From JANXSF01 sp043745195 (GTDB lineage: Bacteria > Acidobacteriota > Terriglobia > Bryobacterales > Bryobacteraceae): a stretch of 64,000 bases of DNA. The translations under genes were made by a program, and so were the position numbers. The stretch lies in the NCBI GenBank assembly GCA_043745195.1, contig JAYTTF010000100.1, positions 1 through 64,000 of the forward strand. The letters are read 5' to 3'. The notes under the pieces are model-generated. The model ran no database searches. It saw only the letters and a program-made list of their open reading frames with translations, and had not been told where the DNA came from. Numbering within the stretch: position 1 is the stretch's first letter; every line of letters begins with the position of its first letter. This document shows, piece by piece, positions 1 to 8,319 of the stretch.

Positions 1-50
1 ACTGCGCCGTTGGCGCAAACTTCGATGGTCGTTGATGGTTGTCGTCGATA

Positions 51-90
51 GGGAATTTTAATTGTCGTTGGCAGGGAGTTCTAATTGTCG
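51..90. repeat. Pair of 17-bp direct repeats, possible insertion-sequence end
   Basis: Two near-identical 17-base units (51-67 and 74-90, differing at two positions, both ending in TAATTGTCG) are repeated with a 23-base period. Short tandem end repeats of this kind occur at the termini of some transposable elements such as IS21-like ones, so this could be the end of an element lying mostly outside the window. No transposase fragment is visible in 1-127, so the assignment is an inference. Confidence 0.3.
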
Positions 91-127
91 CCAATCACAC
101 CGGGACGCAAGAATAGTGTAGCCCCAA

Positions 128-685
128 TTATCTAATGGCTAGTACTTTGTGGACATGTTCCGTTGCTAGAAGGTCTTGAAGAATGGCTTCAATTTGTTGG
201 GGAGTCTTCTGCCCATGTTTAAGGATATCCGCATATCGAATGAGCGTTCTACTGCCATGAGGATTCTCCCATTCGGGCAATTTGTGAGCCTCGTCAACAA
301 TTGCCCACCGACTCAGTCTGCCAAATTTCGCATAAACAGAATCCAGCAGTTCTACTTCGGCCTCTGAAAGTTCTTCGTTAGAAGGGTCAGCTATCATTTT
401 GACTTCATGATCCCCAAACGGCTGGAGATGATTTTCCCAGAAGTGAGATTCTTGCGGCGACGCCCCTTCCGTGACAAGATCAAGCACTCGGCTCAAAACC
501 GGGCCACGATCCATTGAATAAAAGGTGTCAGACGTAATCGGCGCACCCCATTGAATAAGGGCTTCCCGATCAGAAAAATAGAGGAGTTTCATGAGTTTCA
601 TATAACTCATGTAGCCTTGACCGCGACGCTTGATAAAAAATGCCGCAGCTTGCGTTGCTTTTATTTCGTTAAAGCGCGTTTCCAT
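128..685 (-). CDS. Panacea (SocA-like, DUF4065) domain protein
   Basis: The 185-residue protein has the typical Panacea opening: an alpha-helical start, then YMKLMKLLYFSDREAL (about residues 28-43) and a following TSDTFYSMDRGPV block. Panacea-domain proteins commonly serve as antitoxins or proteolytic adaptors (SocA type) paired with unrelated toxins. No toxin is directly coupled to it: the next gene upstream on the same strand is doc, 125 bp away, which already has its own AbrB-type partner. It may therefore be an orphan antitoxin, or its partner may lie beyond the left edge of the window. The family call is firm; the role is inferred. Confidence 0.8.
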   Translation of the reverse strand: METRFNEIKATQAAAFFIKRRGQGYMSYMKLMKLLYFSDREALIQWGAPITSDTFYSMDRGPVLSRVLDLVTEGASPQESHFWENHLQPFGDHEVKMIADPSNEELSEAEVELLDSVYAKFGRLSRWAIVDEAHKLPEWENPHGSRTLIRYADILKHGQKTPQQIEAILQDLLATEHVHKVLAIR

Positions 686-810
686 ATCTTACATACTAGT
701 TCATACCATATACAACAGCCAGCCGCTCGACCGCGAAGGCGTCGGTCCGCTTGTAAGCCCGGCAATCCGGCCGTGAGCTGACGGGCACACCGTTCCTAAA
801 AAGAGCGAAA

Positions 811-1203
811 CTACTTGGCGACGAGGTTCTTCTGAATCCATGGAGCAAGGCCCCGTTCGTCAAGCGCGCCCGCAGCAACTGCCAGTATGGTTTGAATAGC
901 ATCTACCTGATCGGCCACCAGCTTGTGGCCGTTGATCCTGAGGAACATACCAATCGAAAGGAAAGCAGCGCGCTTGTTGCCGTCGAGAAAGGCGTGGTTC
1001 TTCGCGATGCCAAAACCGTAGGAAGCGGCCAAGTCAGCAAGCGTGCTGTTTGAGTTGTACGCATGGGTATTCAGCGGACGTGCCAGCGCAGAATCGAGGA
1101 GTCCCTCATCCCGCAAGCCTGACGCGCCGCCGAACGTGGCAAGGCTTTCCTCTTGCAGCATCAGCAGCGCCCTTTTGCTGATCCAGCTTGGTTCGCGGGT
1201 CAT
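811..1203 (-). CDS. doc: Doc-type (death-on-curing) Fic-fold toxin
   Basis: The protein is 130 residues, the usual size for Doc. The Fic-family active-site motif HAFLDGNKR is at residues 70-78, with the conserved catalytic His and the anion-binding GNKR loop intact. Doc toxins phosphorylate elongation factor EF-Tu and stop translation. The start codon overlaps the stop of the upstream AbrB-type gene by four bases (ATGA), so the two are translationally coupled as an antitoxin-toxin operon. Nothing suggests inactivation. Confidence 0.9.
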   Translation of the reverse strand: MTREPSWISKRALLMLQEESLATFGGASGLRDEGLLDSALARPLNTHAYNSNSTLADLAASYGFGIAKNHAFLDGNKRAAFLSIGMFLRINGHKLVADQVDAIQTILAVAAGALDERGLAPWIQKNLVAK

Positions 1204-1424
1204 TTCGCGAGGGCTTTGAAAGTTTCCCGATAGTCCTTCATGAACTCACGGCCGGCATCGAGCTGTTCCGCGATGGCTGGGTCGTAAGGAGTAATGAGAT
1301 AGCCTTCCTTGGTCTCGATGGCAAAGAGGGTATCGCCTTTTTCGACCTTCATACGTGCAAGCATCTCCTTCGGGATGATCGTCCCGGTCGAAGTTCCTAA
1401 TTTGGTCAGTTTGAGCGAGGTCAT
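1200..1424 (-). CDS. AbrB/MazE-type antitoxin of the Doc module
   Basis: This 74-residue protein has a swapped-hairpin AbrB/SpoVT DNA-binding domain (residues 1-46: LTKLGTSTGTIIPKEML...KVEKGDTL) and a short charged C-terminal tail (47-74) of the kind that neutralises Doc. I chose the ATG at 1424 rather than an upstream in-frame codon because an AGGAGA ribosome-binding site precedes it at normal spacing and the domain begins there. It should bind its own promoter and repress the doc operon, as known for related modules. It overlaps doc by four bases. Confidence 0.85.
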   Translation of the reverse strand: MTSLKLTKLGTSTGTIIPKEMLARMKVEKGDTLFAIETKEGYLITPYDPAIAEQLDAGREFMKDYRETFKALAK

Positions 1425-1510
1425 GGCTTGTCTCCTTCTATACCTATAACCATTATAATGCAGGTTTTGGGCAGTCGCCCCTAGCATGAGCAGTTTGGAA
1501 AGAATGGAAT

Positions 1511-2017
1511 TCAGCGTTGCTCTGAAACGGAGCGATCCGCAAGTTCGCCAATAATGGGAAGTTTGAACATAACTCCCTCGTTGGTTTTTACCAGCAGGAA
1601 AATCCAGGTTCCCAGCAATGCCAGTTTCATGATCTTCTCAAACTGAATGTCCATAGTGCGGAAGTTCAACATTGGCCCCAACACCCAGTCCACAATCAGA
1701 TACACCACAAACAAGTAGAGGCCTTGAAAAGCGTGGAAGCGAGTATCTAGATCTTGACGAAAACGATCAGAGGACAGAACGTACAAAGAAGCGATCCAGC
1801 CAACAACCGGGATGTAGCACAACAAAGCGGCAGTCTTTGGGCTAAGCGATTCCAGTCCATTCGCGGCGGCTGTTCCGGAATTTTCCGAAGTTGAAAAACC
1901 GGAAGGCGCAGATGAAGCACCAGCACCAGTCGCAGCTTGATCCTGGCGTGCACCGCATCCACCGCAAAACTGATCTTGCTCCGTTACGTTTGTACCGCAC
2001 TTCATGCAAAATGGCAT
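1511..2017 (-). CDS. Zinc-ribbon membrane protein (DUF4870-like)
   Basis: The N-terminus carries a zinc ribbon with Cys4, Cys7, Cys18 and Cys21 (CMKCG...CGGCG). A low-complexity Ala/Ser/Gly linker follows to about residue 55, then two to three hydrophobic segments (about 63-85, 100-120, 128-147) with the FHAFQGLYLF signature seen in DUF4870-like small membrane proteins. The function is unknown; such proteins are common in acidobacteria. It is transcribed divergently from the neighbouring metallo-beta-lactamase-fold gene. The fold assignment is supported by visible motifs, not a function. Confidence 0.7.
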   Translation of the reverse strand: MPFCMKCGTNVTEQDQFCGGCGARQDQAATGAGASSAPSGFSTSENSGTAAANGLESLSPKTAALLCYIPVVGWIASLYVLSSDRFRQDLDTRFHAFQGLYLFVVYLIVDWVLGPMLNFRTMDIQFEKIMKLALLGTWIFLLVKTNEGVMFKLPIIGELADRSVSEQR

Positions 2018-2086
2018 TTTCCACCCTCACTGATAGTTTACGTATTTCTTGAGGAAAATGTTTCATCCTGTGCTAAGCTGCACCAC

Positions 2087-3073
2087 ATGACACGTTGGAT
2101 TCTAGGATTAATCACCACAGCAGGCCTGGTTGCCGCTGCGAACAAGACGGTGGAGTTTTACTTTGTAGATGTGGAAGGCGGACAGGCAACTTTGATTGTC
2201 ACCCCAAACAAAGAAAGCGTACTGGTTGACGCCGGTTGGCCAGGGTTTGATAAGCGAGATGCTCGCCGGATCATGGCAGCCGCAAAGAAAGCAGGCGTCA
2301 AAAAAATTGATTACCTGATCACAACTCATTTCCATACCGACCACGTTGGCGGCGTTCAGCAATTGGCCGAAATGATGCCTGTGAAAACTTTCGTCGATCA
2401 CGGAGACAATCGCGAAACAGGCGCACCCGCTGAAAGGCTGACAAAAAGCTATTTAGAGGCTGTCAAAACCGGCACGCGCTTAACGGTGAAACCCGGCGAC
2501 AAACTGGCCTTGAAAGGTGTGGATATTGAAATCCTTACCGCCGATGGAATGATCACCAATCGCACCGGCAAAACGAATCCACTGTGTGCCAACGCGCAAA
2601 TGAAAGCGGAAGACCCATCAGAGAATGCCCGCAGCGTGGGATTTCTTCTCACCTATGGCAAATTCAAATTCGTCGACCTGGGCGATCTTACATGGAACAA
2701 GGAACTTGACTTGGCCTGCCCTGTGAATAAAGTTGGCGAGGTGGATCTTTACTTAACCACGCATCATGGCATGGATCAATCGGGCGCTCCGGAATTAGTG
2801 CAGGCGCTGAAACCTAAAGTGGCCATCATGAACAATGGCGCAAAGAAGGGTGGATCCGCACCTGCCTGGAAAGTTGTGAAAGCCTCACCAGGATTGCAGG
2901 ATATGTGGCAACTTCACTTCGCCCTGGCAGGTGGCAAGGAAACCAATGTGCAAGATATGTTCATCGCCAATACCGAAGAACTGGGCACGGAACATTACTT
3001 GCATGTTTCGGCAGAAGCCACGGGAAAGTTTGAAGTAACGAATTCGCGAAACAAGTTTAAGAAAAGTTATTAA
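2087..3073 (+). CDS. Exported metallo-beta-lactamase-fold hydrolase
   Basis: The protein has 328 residues from the chosen ATG. A signal peptide (MTRWILGLITTAGLVAA) starts exactly there, so the longer in-frame extension upstream is unlikely. The metal-binding motif HFHTDH is at 81-86, and a later HHGMDQSG segment supplies further ligands. This arrangement is typical of ComEC-like MBL hydrolases acting outside the cytoplasm. The substrate cannot be told from sequence. The last four bases overlap the 3' end of holA on the other strand. Confidence 0.8.
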   Translation: MTRWILGLITTAGLVAAANKTVEFYFVDVEGGQATLIVTPNKESVLVDAGWPGFDKRDARRIMAAAKKAGVKKIDYLITTHFHTDHVGGVQQLAEMMPVKTFVDHGDNRETGAPAERLTKSYLEAVKTGTRLTVKPGDKLALKGVDIEILTADGMITNRTGKTNPLCANAQMKAEDPSENARSVGFLLTYGKFKFVDLGDLTWNKELDLACPVNKVGEVDLYLTTHHGMDQSGAPELVQALKPKVAIMNNGAKKGGSAPAWKVVKASPGLQDMWQLHFALAGGKETNVQDMFIANTEELGTEHYLHVSAEATGKFEVTNSRNKFKKSY

Positions 3074-4146
3074 GCCGCTGTCAGTGACAAAATAAACTTT
3101 TCCATAACAGTACGGTCATCGGGGCGGATATCGCGCATGCCACGGTCCGCCTCGAAAATTTCCACAATTGCCTTGCGAAGTTTTGTTTCGGAAAACACGC
3201 TGGCGGTTTGATGCACCTGCTCTGCCCTTGATCGCCACATGGCCATCCCCTGCCGGCTGAAGTGATTTTGAATGGCTTGGGCTCCTTTCAAACCAGCCTC
3301 TCGCGATGCCAGTGCGAACCGGAATTGCGATGCCAGAAAGCTCAAGGCCAACGGCAGATATTCGCCATCGCGCACCAGCGTATCGAGAAGTTCCAAGGAC
3401 TGATTCCGATCCTTCCGCCCCATGGCCGCAACCAGTGCAAAGATGGTGGTCTCGCGGGCATCAGGCACCATGTTGCCAATCATCTCTTCCGTGATCGTGC
3501 CGCCTTTACCAGCCAGCAGACTCAACTTTTCCAACTCATTGGCAAGCCGATGGGCGTTTGCGCCAGTGGCTTCCACCAGAAATTCCGATGCACCTGGGCC
3601 GAACTTCACGCTATATTGCTTTGCCAACTCATCCAATAAACGTTGCGCTTCGGCAGTTGTATACGGCGGAAACTCCACCACGTTCGTAACGGTTGCGTAG
3701 AACTTTCTGGCCTTCTCGATTTTGGCCTTGTCATCGCCATCCAGTTCGTAACGGCTGATGTCAAACACCACGCAAACGCCAGGAATGGGGTCTCTTAAAT
3801 AATGGGCAATCCGGCCTGCGGCACCTGACAATGCGCCGTCCCCATCTTCTGCCGCAGCTGCTGCTGCGCGAAGAGTTCTGGGCATTGCCCCTTCCGCCGC
3901 ACCAACCCAAATCAAACGTCGGGAAGAGAATAAAGAATAGGCACAAGCATCGTCCATCACATCGGAAAGCGACACTTCATCCAGATCGTGACGGGTGAAG
4001 CCGGTTTCGTCTGCATCGTCGCCCAGGACTGCTTTTCGCAAGGCTTCTTTAACTCGTATGCGGCGGTAAACATCAGGCCCCAGGAAAAGGTATGCCGGTG
4101 CAGCGGGGCCTTTTTTCAGATTGGTGAGTAGTTGGTCCGGAGTCAC
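3070..4146 (-). CDS. holA: DNA polymerase III subunit delta
   Basis: HolA is the clamp-loader subunit that opens the beta clamp. The 358-residue protein shows the expected N-terminal AAA-like part (YLFLGPDVYRRIRVKEAL at about 19-36, then SLFSSRRLIWVG) without a functional Walker A, a helical middle (ANELEKLSLLAG), and the C-terminal collar domain. Length matches the family. It is the last gene of a five-gene operon (psd, pssA, Asd-like, lptE, holA) and its start shares one base with the lptE stop. The lptE-holA pairing is common in many Gram-negative bacteria. Confidence 0.93.
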   Translation of the reverse strand: MTPDQLLTNLKKGPAAPAYLFLGPDVYRRIRVKEALRKAVLGDDADETGFTRHDLDEVSLSDVMDDACAYSLFSSRRLIWVGAAEGAMPRTLRAAAAAAEDGDGALSGAAGRIAHYLRDPIPGVCVVFDISRYELDGDDKAKIEKARKFYATVTNVVEFPPYTTAEAQRLLDELAKQYSVKFGPGASEFLVEATGANAHRLANELEKLSLLAGKGGTITEEMIGNMVPDARETTIFALVAAMGRKDRNQSLELLDTLVRDGEYLPLALSFLASQFRFALASREAGLKGAQAIQNHFSRQGMAMWRSRAEQVHQTASVFSETKLRKAIVEIFEADRGMRDIRPDDRTVMEKFILSLTAA

Positions 4147-4658
4147 TAAAACGCCTCAAGCACACTGCTAACCACTGTCCTCGCCAAGTCGCGGCTCATG
4201 CGATCTACTGCCGCGTCACTCTCTTCCAAATAAGCCCGTTGGTCAGTGGCAATTTCATATCGCTCGCGCACTTCCATTGCTGGCCTGTCAAACAAGACCT
4301 TACCCGAAACTCGTTCCACTAAGGTAAGTTTCAACGTGACCACCAACTGCACACTGCTGCCACGATTGGTTACAGGATCGAAAGTAGTAACAAAGGAATC
4401 GTAGCGCAGCACAGAGCCACGCAGCACAGCATCGGCGGTATTTACGTCTGCTGAAATGTGATAGCGCGTGCGCGAAATAAATTCACGGGTCAACGCACCC
4501 GCCATCCGCTCAGGAAGCTTATAGCGTGCCGTGATGTTGGTAAACGCCGGGATTGCGATGGATTGAACTGACTTCGGCAGCAAATCCGCCTTGCCCGATA
4601 CATGATATCCGCAGCCAGTGCCTGTCAAAAACAGCGCCATCGCCAACCCAAATCTCAT
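4146..4658 (-). CDS. lptE: LPS-assembly lipoprotein LptE
   Basis: This 170-residue protein starts with a lipoprotein signal ending in LTGTGC (lipidated Cys16) followed by GYHVSG, the classic LptE start. The body shows the family pattern of SIAIPAFTN, a REF(I/V)SRT block and a final DLARTVVSSVLEAF helix. LptE plugs the LptD barrel that delivers lipopolysaccharide to the outer leaflet, so the host should have an LPS outer membrane. The gene overlaps the upstream Asd-like gene by four bases and touches holA downstream. Confidence 0.9.
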   Translation of the reverse strand: MRFGLAMALFLTGTGCGYHVSGKADLLPKSVQSIAIPAFTNITARYKLPERMAGALTREFISRTRYHISADVNTADAVLRGSVLRYDSFVTTFDPVTNRGSSVQLVVTLKLTLVERVSGKVLFDRPAMEVRERYEIATDQRAYLEESDAAVDRMSRDLARTVVSSVLEAF

Positions 4659-5629
4659 CCCTTCGCTCCAATTGCTTTCATCGCCGCAATCGTTGAATCA
4701 GCAGCAATGCGGACATTGTCTGCAACAGCGTATAGCCAAAGTGCCTTGGGATTGTTCGGATCCACACGCATGGAACCAACTGCGTAACCACTCTGCTGGG
4801 CAATGCCAACATTGTTCGGCGGTTCAAGGGAAGTATCTCGAACATCTACGCCTGCGGCCGCCAGCACAGCTTCAAGCTTTTCCGGCTTCGGAGCTTTTTC
4901 AAACTCAACCCATACCGACATACTATAGCCATGAAATACAGGAGCCTGAATCAGGTGTAGCGATGGCATGGGAGGACCGCCGGATGATGCCAGCAGGCTG
5001 GCCAGGTGCCGTTCAATTCGCGCTTCCTTTTCAGCCAAATTTACTTTCGATTCCTCACCAAAAGCTCCCAGTTGATTAAACGCAAGTTGAGCATCAAAAA
5101 CTTTCTTTAGAATAGGTTTGAAGGTCAGCAACGCAACAGCCTGTCCTTGCAACTCAGCAACTCCGGCTTGGCCCCACTCGCTGGCTGGCTCAAAAATGGT
5201 AACCACACTGCGCGCAATCGGTTGCGCACTGGCAAGAGTGGTAAGCAACCCTGCCAGCACCTGCGAAGCAGCAGCAGGAATAACGGTCAATCGAGCAGTC
5301 GCTTCACCGGGCCGAAATAGGCGTGCTCCTACTTTTTCATCCAGCAGCCCTTTGGCATCAATCACTGGAACTTTCTTCGGAGCCCAATCAATAGCCTGCT
5401 GGCAAATTTCCGCGCTGGAGGCGGTCAGCACCACAATATCCACTGCTTTGAGGCTAGCTTTTTCCAATCGCTCCAGTACCGCCAGTTCATCGTGCTGCTG
5501 AGTGATTACAGCAATTTCTTCTTCCTCGCCACCCAGTACTTGCAGACGAAATAAATCGCCTGCTAAATCTTTAATCTCACGTCCAAGCAGCGATTCGCCG
5601 CCAACAATCGCCGCAATCTTCTTAACCAA
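4655..5629 (-). CDS. Aspartate-semialdehyde dehydrogenase paralogue lacking the catalytic cysteine (USG-1-like)
   Basis: The 324-residue protein follows the Asd fold: an N-terminal nucleotide-binding start (AIVGGESLLGREI), an SGAG-like stretch (ASEWGQAGVAEL at about 149-160) and a C-terminal PVFHGYSMSV segment with the conserved His near 233. Where true Asd has the N-C-S/T catalytic motif, this protein reads PAAASQ (118-123), so the nucleophilic Cys is gone. The same is known of USG-1 proteins. It is therefore unlikely to be the biosynthetic dehydrogenase and may have a structural or regulatory role. It sits between pssA (8-bp overlap) and lptE (4-bp overlap). Confidence 0.75.
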   Translation of the reverse strand: MVKKIAAIVGGESLLGREIKDLAGDLFRLQVLGGEEEEIAVITQQHDELAVLERLEKASLKAVDIVVLTASSAEICQQAIDWAPKKVPVIDAKGLLDEKVGARLFRPGEATARLTVIPAAASQVLAGLLTTLASAQPIARSVVTIFEPASEWGQAGVAELQGQAVALLTFKPILKKVFDAQLAFNQLGAFGEESKVNLAEKEARIERHLASLLASSGGPPMPSLHLIQAPVFHGYSMSVWVEFEKAPKPEKLEAVLAAAGVDVRDTSLEPPNNVGIAQQSGYAVGSMRVDPNNPKALWLYAVADNVRIAADSTIAAMKAIGAKG

Positions 5630-6518
5630 CTTGTGTCTCCGGTACCTTTGGCGCGGGTTGAGTGGTGCGCCTCCACAATCCGCCGATGCGAATCAAAATG
5701 CCGCTTGCCATATAGCTGAACGCAAGCACGAATAAAACGGGTCTGGAATATTCGTAGATCAGGTACATCATGCTACCGAATAGAATCAAACTCCTGAACG
5801 ATAAGGGACGCCCCAGATTGAAATCTTTGAAACTCCGATAGCGCCAAGTGGAGACCATCAGGAATGCCAACAGTCCCATCAACGCCATCCAGGCCAGCGA
5901 AAATATCCAGTTAGACAAAGGGTCCGATCCCTCAAAGTAAACAATGCTGGCAACCATTGCCGCAGCAGCTGGAATTGGTAATCCCACAAAATATTTGCGA
6001 TCCGCTTTGCCAGGATTACTCGGCTGTGGATTTGTCTGCACATTGAACCGGGCAAGCCGCGCAGCACCGCTGAGTAAATACAGGAAGCACAGAAAGTAGC
6101 CTGCACGAACAATTGGAGTGCGCACTGCCGGATCAAAAGGCCAATCCACAAACTGAATTCCCCACGCAAAAGCAAGCATTGCCGGTGCCAGACCAAACGC
6201 AATCACATCCGCGAGGGAATCAATTTCCCTACCGAAATCGCTGACTGTATTTGTCATCCGTGCAATGCGCCCATCCAGGCCATCCATCACCGCAGCAATG
6301 CCAATCATGATTGCCGCTAGATCAAAGTGATGCAACGCCTCAGCCGATTGCCCGGTTACGTTCGACATTGCCCCTTGGAAGGTTTCAATGATCGACAGGA
6401 AACCCAGTAGAACGTTCCCGGCAGTGAACATCGTAGGGAGGGCATAGGCAGCACGGCGAGGCCGCCGGTCGGGCGCTTTTGGATCAATCAAACGTTCTGC
6501 AAGGTTCAGCTTTGGCAT
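5622..6518 (-). CDS. pssA: CDP-diacylglycerol-serine O-phosphatidyltransferase
   Basis: This integral membrane enzyme makes phosphatidylserine from CDP-diacylglycerol and serine. The CDP-alcohol phosphatidyltransferase signature D-G-x2-A-R-x8-G-x3-D-x3-D is complete (Asp82 to Asp104). About eight hydrophobic segments follow in 298 residues. The ATG at 6518 was chosen because it opens the typical charged N-terminus (MPKLNLAERLIDPKAPDRRPRR) five bases after the psd stop; the in-frame extension runs back into psd. Together with psd it forms the phosphatidylethanolamine pathway. Confidence 0.92.
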   Translation of the reverse strand: MPKLNLAERLIDPKAPDRRPRRAAYALPTMFTAGNVLLGFLSIIETFQGAMSNVTGQSAEALHHFDLAAIMIGIAAVMDGLDGRIARMTNTVSDFGREIDSLADVIAFGLAPAMLAFAWGIQFVDWPFDPAVRTPIVRAGYFLCFLYLLSGAARLARFNVQTNPQPSNPGKADRKYFVGLPIPAAAAMVASIVYFEGSDPLSNWIFSLAWMALMGLLAFLMVSTWRYRSFKDFNLGRPLSFRSLILFGSMMYLIYEYSRPVLFVLAFSYMASGILIRIGGLWRRTTQPAPKVPETQVG

Positions 6519-6523
6519 AAGGA

Positions 6524-7123
6524 TCACTCTTTCCTGCGCGCAATAATAGAAGAGCCCGCACTTACGCGTTGCCCCTCTTTCACTGCAACAGTCCACTCCG
6601 GCCCAAACCACAGATCCACACGGGAACCAAATTTGATATAACCCACACGATCTCCCGCAGCTACAATATCGCCAATGCTTTTGTAACAGACAATGCGGCG
6701 GGCAATGAGTCCGGCGATTTGCGAGAACACAACTTTCACACCCTTGTCTTCCACTGTGATCACGTTCATTTCGTTTTCCGTCGATGCGGCTTCCACCGAT
6801 GCCACCAGAAATTTGCCGCGCTTATATTCAATATTGGTGATCTTGCCTGCGATGGGAGAACGATTCACATGGACATCAAAAATGTTTAGAAAAACGGAGA
6901 CCCGCTGCTGATCACCCATCTGCTTGATCCAAACAATTTTCCCATCCGCAGGGGAAACAGCCACTGGACCAGAAGGTATCTGCCGTTCAGGATCTCGAAA
7001 GAACCATAAGCAGAAAAGCCCCAGGATAAACATTGGGATTCCAAATGCCGGGCGAGTGAGATAGCTCACCAAAGCGCCGCCGGCAAACAATCCAAGCGCG
7101 TAGTAGATTCCGTCAATAACCAT
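6524..7123 (-). CDS. psd: Phosphatidylserine decarboxylase proenzyme
   Basis: The 199-residue protein is of the short class of decarboxylases. The self-cleavage site is FGS at 165-167, where the Ser becomes the pyruvoyl group; FGSRVDLWF matches the short type. Upstream conserved blocks include VSPADGKI and FLNIFDVHVNRSPIAG. Two N-terminal hydrophobic segments (about 5-45) anchor it in the membrane. It converts the product of the next gene, pssA, to phosphatidylethanolamine. It is the first gene of the psd-to-holA operon and is divergent from the M20 peptidase gene. Confidence 0.92.
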   Translation of the reverse strand: MVIDGIYYALGLFAGGALVSYLTRPAFGIPMFILGLFCLWFFRDPERQIPSGPVAVSPADGKIVWIKQMGDQQRVSVFLNIFDVHVNRSPIAGKITNIEYKRGKFLVASVEAASTENEMNVITVEDKGVKVVFSQIAGLIARRIVCYKSIGDIVAAGDRVGYIKFGSRVDLWFGPEWTVAVKEGQRVSAGSSIIARRKE

Positions 7124-7176
7124 TCGTGGGCCTTTCTTCTATTGTCCCAGATTACCCTTTAGAATGGCTGTTATAT

Positions 7177-8313
7177 ATGTATCTTGAATGGGCCACAAAA
7201 AATGAGCGCCGAATCGTCAACAGGATTCGCAAAATGGTGGAGATTGAAAGTCCTAGCGACGATCCAAAAGCCATCAACCAATTCGTAGACTGGATAGCGG
7301 CGGAAGTGAATGGTATGGCCAAGGTTAAAGTAGTCAAGGCCGGCCCAACATATGGAAATCACCTCTTAATCGAATTTGCTCTCCCCGGCAAGAAGAAGGC
7401 TGGCCAGATCACCGCCCTTGGCCATTCCGATACGGTTTGGCCCATGGGCACTCTTAAATCCATGCCTTTCCGCGAAGCTGACGGACGCTTATGGGGACCC
7501 GGTGTTCTGGACATGAAAGCTGGACTGGCGTTTTTCCTTAGCGCAATGGATGCGTTGCGGGAATTGGAAGTACCCGTAGATCACAAAGTTGTTCTGCAAA
7601 TCAATTCCGAAGAGGAAATTGGCAGCCCATCATCGCGGTCTCTAACGGAGCAATCGGCGCGATTATCCAAAGCGGTGCTTGTATTGGAACCAGGCACGGG
7701 CCTAACGGGAAAATTAAAAACCGCCCGTAAAGGTGTGGGTGACTACACAGTTCGAGCCATTGGAAAAGCTTCCCATGCCGGCGTCGATTTCTCAGCCGGT
7801 GCCAACGCCATCGTTGAGTTGTCCCGGCAAGTAGAAAAGATCGTAGGCTTCACTGATTTGAAGCGCGGCCTCACGGTGAGCCCCGGCGTGATTCAAGGCG
7901 GCACGCGATCCAATGTAGTGCCTGCCGAAGCCACCCTTGAAGTGGATATCCGAATCGCCCGTTTGCGCGACGAGGTCGGGTTGGCCAAGAAATTCCAAGC
8001 ATTGAAACCCTTCGATAAGCGCTGCCGCATTGAAGTTTCCGGAGGCTTGAATCGCCCGCCCATGGAACGTTCCCCAGGTATCGCGCAACTCTACCGCTTG
8101 GCGCAGAAGTTAGCTACCAACATGGGGATTCCAATTGAAGAGTCCATGACCGGGGGTGGTTCCGATGGCAACTTCACCGCAGCATTTGGAGTTCCGACCC
8201 TCGATGGATTAGGAGCCGTCGGCGAAGGCGCACATGCAGTAAATGAAAGTTTGCTGGTGAACCGCATCGCAGATCGAACCGCGCTGTTAGCTGCTTTGGT
8301 TGAGGGAATTTAA
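7177..8313 (+). CDS. M20 family metallopeptidase (carboxypeptidase G2-like)
   Basis: The protein has 378 residues from the ATG at 7177; a longer in-frame start exists at 7126 but adds only a poorly conserved stretch. The M20 metal-ligand motifs are present in order: GHSDTVWPMG, GPGVLDMKAG and NSEEEIGS, then the dimerisation domain (KASHAGVDFSAGANAI) and a late MTGGGSDGNFTA motif. Relatives hydrolyse C-terminal glutamate or other amide bonds; the exact substrate is not evident. No signal peptide is obvious. It is convergent with the MATE gene, with six bases between the stops. Confidence 0.85.
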   Translation: MYLEWATKNERRIVNRIRKMVEIESPSDDPKAINQFVDWIAAEVNGMAKVKVVKAGPTYGNHLLIEFALPGKKKAGQITALGHSDTVWPMGTLKSMPFREADGRLWGPGVLDMKAGLAFFLSAMDALRELEVPVDHKVVLQINSEEEIGSPSSRSLTEQSARLSKAVLVLEPGTGLTGKLKTARKGVGDYTVRAIGKASHAGVDFSAGANAIVELSRQVEKIVGFTDLKRGLTVSPGVIQGGTRSNVVPAEATLEVDIRIARLRDEVGLAKKFQALKPFDKRCRIEVSGGLNRPPMERSPGIAQLYRLAQKLATNMGIPIEESMTGGGSDGNFTAAFGVPTLDGLGAVGEGAHAVNESLLVNRIADRTALLAALVEGI

Positions 8314-8319
8314 AGGCGC

